This document shows positions 1 through 12,000 of a stretch of 64,000 bases of DNA, in pieces. Source of the DNA: Hanleya hanleyi (lineage: Eukaryota > Mollusca > Polyplacophora > Lepidopleurida > Hanleyidae); contig JAVTVY010018681.1 of the NCBI GenBank assembly GCA_036873755.1, positions 1 to 64,000 of the forward strand, given 5' to 3'. The translations under genes were made by a program, and so were the position numbers. Position 1 is the first letter of the stretch, and each line of letters opens with the position of its first letter. The notes beneath the pieces were generated by a model. It was not told the origin of the DNA. It did no database searches and saw only the letters and a program-made list of their open reading frames with translations.

Positions 1-1330
1 AGTCGAGTGTCAAAGAGGTGTTAGGGAGGAATGTACGTGAAGTTGAGTGTCAAAGCGGTGTTAGGGAGGAATGTAAGTGAAGTTGATGGTCAAAGTGGTG
101 TTCGGGAGGAATGTATGTGAAGTCCAGTGTCAAAGCGGGATTAGGACTTAGGGTTAGGTATGCTTCATAACGGTCAGGTTCAGGGTCATTTCAGCTATAG
201 AAGTCAGATAATTTCTCCACCAAACCGTAACTGGGGTAATGTCGAAGCAGGGTGTTCGGCATGAGTGTGCGTGAAGTTGAGTTTCAAACCACTGATAGGA
301 AGGAATATATCTGAAGTGCAGTGTCAAAGCTGTATTAGGGAAAAATGTATGTGCAATCGAGTGTCAAAGCTGTATTAGGGAGGAATGTATGTTTAGCTGA
401 GTGTCAAAGCAGTGTCGCAGAATGTATGCGAAGTCGAATGTCAAATTGTTGTTAGGGAGGATGTACGTGAAGTCGAATGTCAAAGCATTCTTCGGGAGGA
501 ATGTATGTTTAGTTCAGTGTCAAAGCGGTGTTGAGGAGTGCACGTGAAGCCGAGTGTCAACCAGTGTAAGGGAGGAATGTATGTTTAGTTGGATGTCAAA
601 GCGGTGTTAGGGAGGAATGTACATGGAGTCGAGTGTCAAAGCGATGTTAGGGAGGAATGTACGTGAAGTCAAGTGTCAACCAGTGTTAGAGAGGAATGTA
701 TGTGAAGTCGAGTGTCAAAGCGGTGTTAGGGAGGAATGTATGTGAATTCGAGTGTCAAAGCGGTGATAGGGAGGAATGTATGTGAAGTCGAATGTCAAAG
801 CGGTGTTAGGGAGGAATGTATGTGAAGTCGACTGTCAAAGCGGTGTTAGGGAGGAATGTACGTGAAGCCGAGTGTCAAAGCGGTGTTAGGGAGGAATGTA
901 TATCAGGTCGAGTGTCAAAGCGGGATTAGGACTTAGGGTTAGGTATGCTTCATAACTATCAGGTTTAGGGTCATTTCAGCTATAGAAGTCAGATAATTTC
1001 TCCACCAAAGCGTAACTAGGCTAATGTCGAAACTGTACGTGAAGTCGAGTGTCAACCAGTGTAAGGGAGGAATGTATGTTTACTCGAATGTCAAAGCGGT
1101 GTTGGGGAGGAATGTACATGGAGTTGAGCGTCAAAGCGGTGTGTACGTGGAGTCGAGTGTCAACCAGTGTTAGGGAGGAATGTACGTGAAGTCGAGTGTC
1201 AACCAGTGTTAGGGAGGAATGTATGTCAAGTCGAGTGTCAAGGCGGTGTTAGGGAGGAATGTATGTGAAGTCGAGTGTCAAAGCGGTGTTAGGGAGGACT
1301 GTATGTGAAGTCAAATGTCAAACCTCTAAG
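1..1330. repeat. 40-bp minisatellite array
   Basis: Tandem units of about 40 bp, each containing GTGTCAAAGCGG followed by TGTTAGGGAGGAATGTA, repeat with moderate divergence and some short units. A unique-looking block of about 110 bp (beginning near 136 with GGGATTAGGACTTAGGG) interrupts the array and recurs near 922, 786 bp later, so a larger segment was duplicated after the small repeat formed. The array lies downstream of the last WDR90 exon seen here and is therefore probably intronic. No coding sequence is seen. Confidence 0.9.
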
Positions 1331-1336
1331 CAGCTG

Positions 1337-2498
1337 AAAGATGACTGGATGATTCCATATGCAGAGAACCGCTAAGCCGCTATCAATGAAAGGATAATGC
1401 AGAAGACCGCAAAGCCGCTGTCACTGACAACCTAGTGTAGAAGAGCGCAAAGCCGCTGTCACTGACAAGGTAGTGTAGAAGACCGCAAAGCCGCTGTCAA
1501 TGACAAGGTAGTGTAGAAGAGCGCAAAGCCGCCGTCTCTCACAATGTAGTGTTGAACATAAGAAGACTGGATGATTCCGTATGCAGAGAACCGCTAAACC
1601 GCTACCAATGAAAAGATTATGTGGAAGACCGCAAAGCCGCTGTCACTGACAACGTGGTCTAGAAGACCGCAAAGCCGCTCTCACTGACAAGGTAGTGTAG
1701 AAAACCGCAAAACCGCTGTCAAGGACAAGGTAGTGTAGAAGAGCGCAAAGACGCTGTCTCTGACAATGTAGTGTTGAAGATAAGAAAGATGACTAGATCA
1801 TTCCATATGCAGTGAACTGCTACCAGCTATCAGTTAAAGGATTATGCAGAAGACCGCAAAGCCGCTGTTACTCACAACGTAATCTAGAAGACCGCAAAGC
1901 CGCTGTCACTGACAACGTAGTGTAGAAGACGGCGCAAAGCCGCTGTCACTGACAAGGTAGAGTAGAAGACCGCAAAGCCGATGTCAATGACAAGGTAGCA
2001 TGGAATGTAGTGTTGAACAGAACAAAGAAGACTGCATGATTCCGTATGCAGAGAACCGCAAAGCCGCTATCAATGAAAGGATTATGCAGAAGACCGCAAA
2101 GCCGCTGTCAATAACAACGTAGTCTGGAAGACCGCAAAGCCGCTGTCACTGACAATGTAGTCTGGAAGATTGCAAAGCCGCTGCCACTGACAAGGTAGTG
2201 TAGGTGACCGCAAAGCCGCTGTCAATGACAAGGTAGTGTAGAAGAGCGCAAAACCGCTGTCAATGACAATGTAGTGTTGAACATAAGAAAGAAGACTGCA
2301 TAATTCCGTATGCGGAGAACCGCTAAGCCGCTATTAATTAAACGATTATGCAGAAGACCGCAAAGCCGCTGTCACTGACAACGTAGTCTGGAATACCGCA
2401 AAGCCGCTGTCACCGACAAGGTAGTGTATAAGACCGCAAAGCCGCTGTCAGTGACAAGGTAGTGTAGAACAATGCAAAGCCGCTGTCATGTGCTTAGT
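1337..2498. repeat. 38-bp minisatellite in higher-order blocks
   Basis: Units of about 38 bp share the core GACCGCAAAGCCGCTGTCA followed by TGACAAGGTAGTGTAGAA. Every 225-265 bp a variant block appears, containing GATTCC(A/G)TATGCAGAGAACCGC, at about 1350, 1575, 1800, 2037 and 2300. This gives about five higher-order repeats of six to seven units. The array abuts the 40-bp array but has an unrelated unit. No open frame of note. Confidence 0.9.
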
Positions 2499-2970
2499 GT
2501 ATAGGGGATGTAGAACAATCAAATGAATTCCCAATGAAGTATTTCTTTAACAATGTGGTGTATAATGTTGTCACAGTTTATGTCATTGTAAGATAGTGGC
2601 ACAAAAATGGCACAAAACTGTTCTACGATGTCAAGCTCATGCATAAAGGATTGAGAAATCATATCTCTACCCTGTTGAACTATGCTTCTTCTCTCGTGCT
2701 CCCTTACATGAAGTATCGACCGAAAATTTGGATTATCAGAACAGATTATCTCCCCTGTTCTATATAAACATGTCTGATCTTCCAGACTCGTCTTAAATTA
2801 AGTATTTGCTATATCTAATATTTTATAGAATATTTATCCTACATTTCCTCACATAGTCTACATTATCTCCAAGTTCAACACTAAATCACCTACACTCATA
2901 CCTCAGTCGTCCAATGTTTCTCATCATCTCACCTGTCCAATATTAATTCTCCTGTCCAATAGTATCTCAC
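2499..2970. other. Unique intronic sequence
   Basis: AT-rich sequence between the satellites and the last visible WDR90 exon. No exon, RNA gene or repeat is recognised. It should be the start of the intron after exon 17, since the exon 17 donor is at 2970-2969 on the minus strand. Confidence 0.6.
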
Positions 2971-3096
2971 CTGTTCTGTGACCTGGAACTGTAGCACCTG
3001 TTCTCGTTCCTGTAGTGACCAGATCCTTAGACTGCCATCATCAGCACATGTCACAAAATGATCCATACTACCTGCACTCATACCTATTGAGGTCAC
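2971..3096 (-). CDS. WDR90: WDR90 exon 17 (last in window)
   Basis: 42 codons in phase 0, flanked by acceptor TTACAG and donor CAG|GTGAGA. It encodes a WD40 blade: DHFVTCADDGSLRIWSL, with the Asp-Asp-Gly turn and the IWSL strand end. It ends QFQVTEQ, matching the 'QFQV.NQ' that ends a blade in vertebrate WDR90. No stop codon is reached, so further C-terminal exons lie below position 1. Confidence 0.88.
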
Positions 3097-6000
3097 CTGT
3101 AATATACAAATCACAATCATGGTGAGTAAACACTAACATATTCATCAATTATCTAACAAAGTGAAGGCTATTACAGGAAAGCTGTTGACAGTTACCCGAG
3201 ACAGGACGTGGATATATTTAATAAATATCAACACTGAAAACAAATTTTCCAAGTTGCCATCCGGTGGCGCCACATATGGAAGATGAGACTGAAATGTGAT
3301 GAGGCACATATGGACCAATTTGTGCACGTTTTATTGTTTCATGAAAGTAGGGAAAATGGGGAGCAGCAACTATCATTATTCTATATTTCCAGAATTAAAA
3401 TAACTTCGGTGATTAGGGATTAATGTTGTTTTCAACAATTTCACTTCATATGACTATGGTGCCTACATGTGCCAGGACATGAGATCGTCCTCATTTCCTA
3501 TTATCCTGAACAATGATCAGCTCAGCCAGTACAGTACCGTAAACTGGGGTGTATTCAGACAGTGGGGTGAATTCAGACAAGAGACCAAGAAAAGTACAAA
3601 AGTTCATTTTTTACATTTATTATTAAACAGACCTTGTTTTTTCTTCTGTTATTTTCTTTTCTCACGGGTAGTTTATCAAACGACATCGAAATGATCATCT
3701 TGGCCACCAGAGGTTTTTGTCATGGAGTTTGACAACTCAGTACAATTTTTTTTCGTTTATCTCAATTTTTGCAAAACTTCTAAGGGTCACGAAAGTTCAA
3801 AGCCCTGGCCATATGTTGATGGATATTTTCCAAAACACATAATAATTGGCGAGATAATAGAGCCAAAAAATAAAATAAAACAAGCATACTTTTTCGAGAA
3901 ATTTTCAGTTTGTATCTTTGGCTGGAATTTTTCCTGGCAAAGGGGTGAATTCGGACACAAGAAAAATAACCGTTAAAGATATTTCCGTGATGTCCGTTCG
4001 AATTTGTTACCTGGAAAATGTCAATATCAGACGGTTATGCTTGAAAAACACAACTTTTATGAAATCGTGAAGACACATACCAAATTAAAGCCGATTATAA
4101 CATTTCATGATAGGAGTTATCTCCCTTTTGCTCATTTTTCGAATTTACTCATAGGTCGTGGAATCCCCGGAAATGAGTCGAAATTGGCTCTAGCGGTTTT
4201 ATTTAGCACCCGGGTGTCCGAATACGCATAAAAGAAGGCACGTTTTCGCCCGACGTCGCATAATTAGTGCTTGTCTGAACTGACCTCAACTTCAGACGAT
4301 CTTTAGACTTGATTAGATTAATTAATATTTATCCAATATGGACTAAATTTTAAGAGCTTATACGTGGAACGTCATTAAATATTTGTGCCAGATATGATTA
4401 CATTCTGTAGGAAAATGAAATGTGTGGATGAGAAAAACCTTCAAATCCGTCCGAATACACCCCAGGTTACGGTACTAAAATAATTTCTACATTCTACATC
4501 CCCTCACACGATACCACAGTGGCAGAATTTTAACAAGTAATTCAAAATCAGAGATGAGGACATGTGTTGGTTTGACCAGACTGACCTTGTTAGAATGTCC
4601 GGAGACAAGTCTTATACTCGTTCTCTCATTCCAGTTGATATACCACAGGGTACCCGAGTTTGTACCCACTATTCCCTGAAATAGAGAATATGTAAAGTGA
4701 GCAAATACATTATGTTCACTCTATAGTGAAACCTGTGAATACCGACACCTGGGTGAACCGACCAACCTTAAATACCGACATTATTCATGGTCCATACTTT
4801 AATTTGAAGTATTTTGAACCTTGATAAACCAGAACCCTGTCAAAACCGACATTATAATTCCCCAAGCATTGGTCAGTATAGACAGGTTTCACTGTATTAT
4901 GTAGTAGATATTCATGTAATGGGTAAGGGAATCAGAATCTTCACAAAATGTTTACATCATATTATTTGAAATAAAACCTTGGGAGATATTCTTCTTCACT
5001 TTTTACCATACACAAATTTAACATGGAAATAGAAGATTTTTATTCATTTGTTGATAGTCAGACTACTATTTTAATGTGTTGGACTACTGAGTAAACAGAA
5101 ATCCAGTATCATCAACACACACGTACTGTAGACCAGAATACTTTTATCTTCATCATGTTGTGCGAGACAGTTAATGCTACATAATGATATCATGTACCAT
5201 AACATTACCATTTCCATCATGTCATCGAAGGCGAGCGAGGAAACTGCTCCATCCAGGTTCATCTCATCCTCCATGGTCAGGCCCCCGGACCTCATACTGT
5301 GATTGTCCCCAGGTAACCTCATCTCACCTATACCCACCACTGACCATAGTCTCACATTCCTACCCACACTGGCGGTCAACAGTCGACCACGACGGCACAC
5401 CAAATAATCTGACATGAAGAATACATGGATAATATATAATCCAAAAAATTTAAAGATGTGATGAAAGTTTTCAAAAGTGTCAATGATGATGGTCAGGAAA
5501 TATTGGAAAATAGATTGACAGATACCACAGGAATAGGACAGCATGCTTAAAAGTTTCAACATGTGATTGGAGACACACTAGTATAGTCCGGACAATTTTA
5601 TTACAATTTGTGTAGACAGTATCCAGACTAACTAAAAGAAGGCGTGGAAACGTGTACCCCATATTTCCTACAACAGATAGAAGCAATCTGTTCTTTGAAC
5701 TAAGGGCAAAAAAACCCCAGGGCAATGAACATTGTATTTCAAGGTTCCTAAACCTATGAAGGATTACTTTCTAAAATGATACTTGGAGGGTTATAAACAG
5801 GGTTATCAACTTTATAAACAATTGTAAACCCAGTTCACCAGATTTCTCCCATAATCAGCAGTGAGAACATCCATACACACGGCCTTATCTATCTCAGTAT
5901 TGTCAGCCTCCCAGTGGCCTTACCTATCTCAGTATTGTCAGCCTCCCAGTGGCCTTACCTATCTCAGTATTGTCAGTCTCCCAGTGGCCTTATCTATCTC

Positions 6001-9000
6001 AGTACTGTCAGCCTCCCAGTGGCCTTACCTATCTCAGTATTGACAGCCTCCCAGTGGCCTTACCTATCTCAGTATTGTCAGCCTCCCAGTGGCCTTACCT
6101 ATCTCAGTATTGTCAGTCTCCCAGTGGCCTTATCTATCTCAGTATTGTCAGCCTCATAGTGGCCTTACCTATTTCAGTATTGTCAGTCTCCCAGTGGCCT
6201 TATCTATCTCAGTATTGTCAGCCTCCCTGTGACCCGATCTATCTCAGTATTGTCAGCCTCCCAGTGACCTTACCTATCTCAGTATTGTCAGCCTCCCAGG
6301 GGCCTTACCTATCTCAGTATTGTCAGCCTCCCAGTGCATGAAACAGCTGTTGTGTCGAGTGTCCCAGGCTGACACTTTACCGTTGTTCGTACCCACATAC
6401 AGAGTGCTGTCCCCTGCATACTCCAGGCACGTGAAGTCCACCTGATCTGTGGCCTGTGTGAAAAGAACGATATAGTACATGCAAGTCAAAGTTAGAAGTA
6501 ATAATTTCAAATGCCCAAATTTATAAGACATTCATTAAGATCAAAACACATCCAAAACTTAGGATGCGACCTTCAGAAATATCATGAATAGATGGATGTA
6601 CTTGAACACTCCATCAGGAAGTCTTCCTCGGTCTAACCATACCCCAAAAATTAACGATAGTAAATATCATGCTGTTGATATCAGCACTGAACCAATTGAA
6701 ACTTTTTGTGAGTAGAAATACATTTTCACAGTATCAAAGTTCACCAAGGTATAATAACTTACAAGGTGATGTGTCTGTAAGAGTTCGTCAGGGACCTGTG
6801 CCTGGTGAACATTGAGACTGACCTCGGCACTGGTCTCATCTAACAACCAGAACAACATCGTACCATTCCCTCCAACAGACGAGAACTCATTGACAGTGTA
6901 AGGATCCCACTTGAGGTCATGAATAGGCTGAGCTGTGGTGGAGGTGGTGAGCACAGAGTAGTTATACGTGCTCCAGACGACGATGGTTTGGTCACGGTAA
7001 TCCCCTGATAATAGGCAACAAAGGAGGCTTTAGTTTAGTATTTTATCAATGTTAAAATGTTTATAGAACTTAAAATCAAATACAATAACAGGTCATTATA
7101 TCGCAGCCTGAAAATGACATTTCTATTCTTATTGAATTGATTTCAAATCCAACATGTGGTTGAGATTTCCATTAGATTCGATGAGTACCTTAATGTAGTA
7201 TAGCACTAAATATACAGTAATGAATACAGACTTCAATTGGAACTGCGAGCAGTGACCACCGGGGACAAGGTTAACACATGACCCAGTGTCCAGGCCTATG
7301 CCGAAATGTGGCATAATTGACAGCATTTTGCGTTCAGTGCAAAAGACGATAATCTTTAAGTGATCTGTATCTATCAAGATTCAAGAGAATACACGCAACA
7401 TAAACTAGAGGTTCCGCTTTGACCCTTGAGTTGCCGCTCCGGCATGAAGCCTATGCTGGTTGTTTTTTTAACAAAAACATACGTCTCCCCCATCCTCCCA
7501 CCCTGCCTTGAATGGGCACATTATTTAAGGGAAAGTGCTATAAAATGAATGCAATAAGTATCTTAAACAAAGCTGCGTATCTAAAAATATTAATTACAAA
7601 GAAGCGATACAAGTAGATGAACGGATGGACAGACACGGATGCATGCATGCACACATACACCAAAACCTGATCAAATGCGGGGGCTATGCCATTGAAGCTT
7701 CCATCCAAGTTTGGTGAAATTCCGTCCAGTAATTCTCCAGATATCTTGCAGACAAGCCCTGTATATACATGTACAAGTAGATGGACGGACGGACGGACAC
7801 TGGACATGGATGAATGCACGCACACAAACCAAAACATAATCAAGTGAGGGGGCTATCCCACTGAAGCTTCCATCCAAGTGGGGTGAAATTCCGTCCAGTA
7901 GTTCTCAAGATATCTTGCAGACAAGGCCTGTATATACATGTACAAGTAGATGGACGGACGGACGGACACCGGACATGGATGAATGCACGCACATACACCA
8001 AAACCTAATCAAATGAGGGGCTATCCCAGTGAAGCTTCTATCCAAGTTTGGTGAAATTCCATCCAGTAGTTCTCCAGATATCTTGCAGACAAGCCCTGTA
8101 TATACATGTACAAGTAGATGGACGGACGGACGGACGGACACCGAACACGGATGAACGCATGCACACACATCAAAACCTAATCAAATGAGGGGGCTATCCC
8201 AATGAAGCTTTCATCCAAGTTTGGTGAAATTCTGTCCAGTAGTTCTCCAGATATCTTGCAGACAAGCCCTGTATATACATGTACAAGTAGATGGACGGAC
8301 GGACGGACGGACACCGGACATGGATGAATGCAGACACACAAACCAAAACCTAATCAAACACAGGAAGGAAGCAATCAGAGATTGCTCAATTGTATGCCCC
8401 CCGCTTCCGCTTTAATCCGACACTGCCCCGCCATTGTTCTGTTCTTTATTGGTTGGTGGCCTAATTTGGATAATTATAAAAGTTCTGTTTCAGTCACTTT
8501 TTTTGCCATGCCTCACATAATACATATTCCAAGTATCAACCAACAAGTGATAATACGATGTTTCGATGCAAGATGGTCGCCAGGGCTTCGCCAAATCCGA
8601 AAATGTGACCTGGTTACGAGACCTACATTCCTTGGGAGTATATTGTGGTGAAATTACGAAGCGATCAGTGAACTTTGAATTTTGCACCCAATTCACTCTT
8701 TTTGGGGCAATTTCATACTTCAGGACCTATGTTGTCTGCTTTGGAATGTAGAATAACATAATATAGCCATTTTCCTGGTTCAAATCGGTTATGGACCGAG
8801 ATCCAGCCTGGACAAATAAATATATCCCATTCACTTAGATTTGATAAACAAAGGGCCATAACTCTTGAAAACATAACCGCAAGCAGAGAAAATTCACGCT
8901 GCACACCTACGGGTCACTGACCACATATTATGCAAATCTCGTACTTGTCCATACAATATTAAACCGAGATCCAGCCCTACAAGTCCCAATTCACAAAGAT

Positions 9001-12000
9001 TTGAAGAAAAAAGGGCCATAACTCTTGAAAATATACGCGAAACGTGGAAAAACTTCACGCTGCACAACTACAGGGCACTGAGCACATATCCTGCAAATTT
9101 CATAATTGTACATACAATATTAACCGAGATCCAGCCCGGACAAGTCCCAATTCATGGAGATTTCAGGAACAAAGGGCCATAACTCTTGAAAATATGAGCG
9201 AAACGGGGAGAAACTTTACGCTGCACAAGTGTGGGGCACTGACCACATATCATGCAAATTTCATACTTGTCCATACAATATTAACCAAGATCCAGCCCGT
9301 ACAAGTCCCATTCACAGAGATTTCAGAAAAAGGGCCATAACTCTTGAAAATTTTACCGAAACTCGGAAAAAACTCTACGCTGCACAACTACGAGGCACTG
9401 GGCACATTCCATGCAAGTTTCAATCCTGTCCATCAAATATTAACCGAGATATTGCGCGGACAAGAAATTCGGACGGACAGACGGACAGACGGACAGACGG
9501 ACAGACAGACAGACGGACAGACGGACGGACGGACAAAGCGATCGCTATATGCCCCCCCTCTAGTTAGAGGGGGGGCATAATGAGGGGGCTATCCCACTGA
9601 AGCTTCCATCCAAGTGGGGTGAAATTCTGTCCAGTAGTTCTCAAGATATCTTGCAGACAAGGCCTGTATATACATGTACAAGTAGATGGACGGACGGACA
9701 GACACCGGACACGGATGAATGCACGCACATACACCAAAACCTAATCAAATGAGGGGGCTATCCCAATGAAGCTTCCATCCAAGTTTGGTGAAATTCCATC
9801 CAGTAGTTCTCCAGATATCTTGCAGACAAGCCCTGTATATACATGTGCAAGTAGATGGACGGACGGACGGACACCGGACACGGATGAATGCACGCACATA
9901 CACCAAAACCTAATCAAATGAGGGGGCTATCCCAATGAAGCTTCCATCCAAGTTTGGTGAAATTCCATCCAGTAGTTCTCCAGATATCTTGCAGACAAGC
10001 CCTGTATATACATGTGCAAGTAGATGGACGGACGGACGGACACCGGACACGGATGAATGCACGCACATACACCAAAACCTAATCAAATGAGGGGGCTATC
10101 CCAATGAAGCTTCCATCCAAGTTTGGTGAAATTCCATCCAGTAGTTCTCAAGATATCTTGCAGACAAGGCAAGGGGACGGACAGACATCCATCCATCCAT
10201 CCAGACAGACAGACAGACAGCACAAACACTAGATGTCTCCCCCCAACATAGTTGGGGGAGACATAATAAGGTTTCTCACATACAGAAGCTTTCTAAATAG
10301 AATTTGTGAGACCTCAAACCATTGGTCCTCTGTACCATTTTTCGCATCAATCAGTTTAGCAGTTTCAGAGGCTACAAACTCTACAGACTGAATGAAGACC
10401 CTTGCCTACAGATTATGTATGGCAAGTTTCGAATCGATTGGTTCAGGGGGTTCCAGTGGAGATGATCTTAGAATGTTTTGCGTTAAAGCCAAGATGGCCG
10501 CTAAACAGACAATGGCTTTCCCCATATAGTGCAGCAGACTAGGAATCTGTACTAGGAATCAGTTCAAGAGAATAAGCCCTTGCAAAATTTGTAAAGATTT
10601 TCACAAAATTCAAGCTGGCGGTCAAACCACGTGACCTAAGAGCAAATTTTTTGCATATTCGTGATCGCCGTATCATATGACATATATTTAGTCACTTTCC
10701 CCGTCTAAATCCGTTACTTGAAAATCCGACTATTTTGATTGGTCAGTGGTGGCCATCTTGTTTCAATGAGCAACAAACTCTACAGAAGAATTGAAGACTC
10801 TGACCCATAGATTAGGTACGACAAGTTTCAAGTCAATCGGTTCAGTAGTTCCTCAGGAGATCTTTGAAGGTTTTGACCTTTTTCCAAGATGGCCACCATA
10901 GAATCTGACCAATCAGAACCCACTTAGAATATGCACTTTTCCAGTAGGTCTACTATCAACTGTCCAGGTTTCAAGTTTGTGGGCCAAGCCATTCTGGAGA
11001 TATCGAGGACACAAAATCCGGTGGATAAAAGAATAATAATACTGAATCCGAATGTTTTCAATAGGGGACCTCGGTCCTTGACCTGGCCCCTTAATTACAT
11101 GTATTTGCACAAACACAAGTCAGTATCAGGAGTAGTGTAGTAATTTAGTCGACGAATAAGAAGGCATTAACTGTGATCTCCAGGTATTTGAAGCTAAACC
11201 CATGGTGGTGAACTACTGATGATTGAAGCTGAACTGACATGGCGAGTGAACTACTGATGGTTGAAGCTGAACTGACCTGGCAAGTGAACTATTGATGATT
11301 GAAGCTGAACTGACATGGCAAGTGATCTACTGATGGTTGAAGCTGAACTCAGGGTGGTTTAACTACGGTAAGTTCCCTAAGTATTCGTGACCAGAAGTGA
11401 ATATCCCAGTCGTGAAAAACTGACCACTTCCGAATAGTGCAGGTCAGTTCAGAAAAACGGACGTTTTCGTAAAGTAGAGTCCCCATATTAAATGCCCATA
11501 CCGTTCGACAATGAAAGGTCACAATACGTCGACTGTGGTGTTTCTTTAATTTTGTGATATTTACCCCAGACAGCACTCTTAAATGATATAAGATCGACAA
11601 CCACGAGACATTCACTATACTTTCTGTGTAGAATGAAGCCTAATATACTTCGGCGAAGTTCAGTGGTACGAACACGTGTGGTCGAGGGGAAACCCCGAAG
11701 CAAAACCCGGGAACTGTTTGTTGTGCGTTTAGATTTGTCAGACAATAATTCGCAATTGATCAAAGGATATATAAAGCATTCTTTCTGCTCTTTAACCATT
11801 AAATTAGGTTCGTGTGATTGACCGCAATGAACGGCTGACAATTAAGAGATTAGATTCATCGGACGCCTGGCCAATTTAAAATCACAAATTCGCGTATATC
11901 CTTGTATTAGTACATACGGGCATATTCTGTCCCTTAGACATTCTGATATTTTCTTTATTTTCTCTTCAGGACATGCTTGAACTCTTGCAGAATTTTTTTC

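Noticed and set aside
1..1330. Telomere-like TTAGGG strings
   Set aside because: TTAGGG occurs once per 40-bp unit inside a longer monomer; there is no run of pure hexamers, so this is not telomeric DNA.
5861..6341. Plus-strand repeat peptide with SLPVALPISVLSAS
   Set aside because: It is the antisense of the 35-bp minisatellite derived from WDR90 exon 14.
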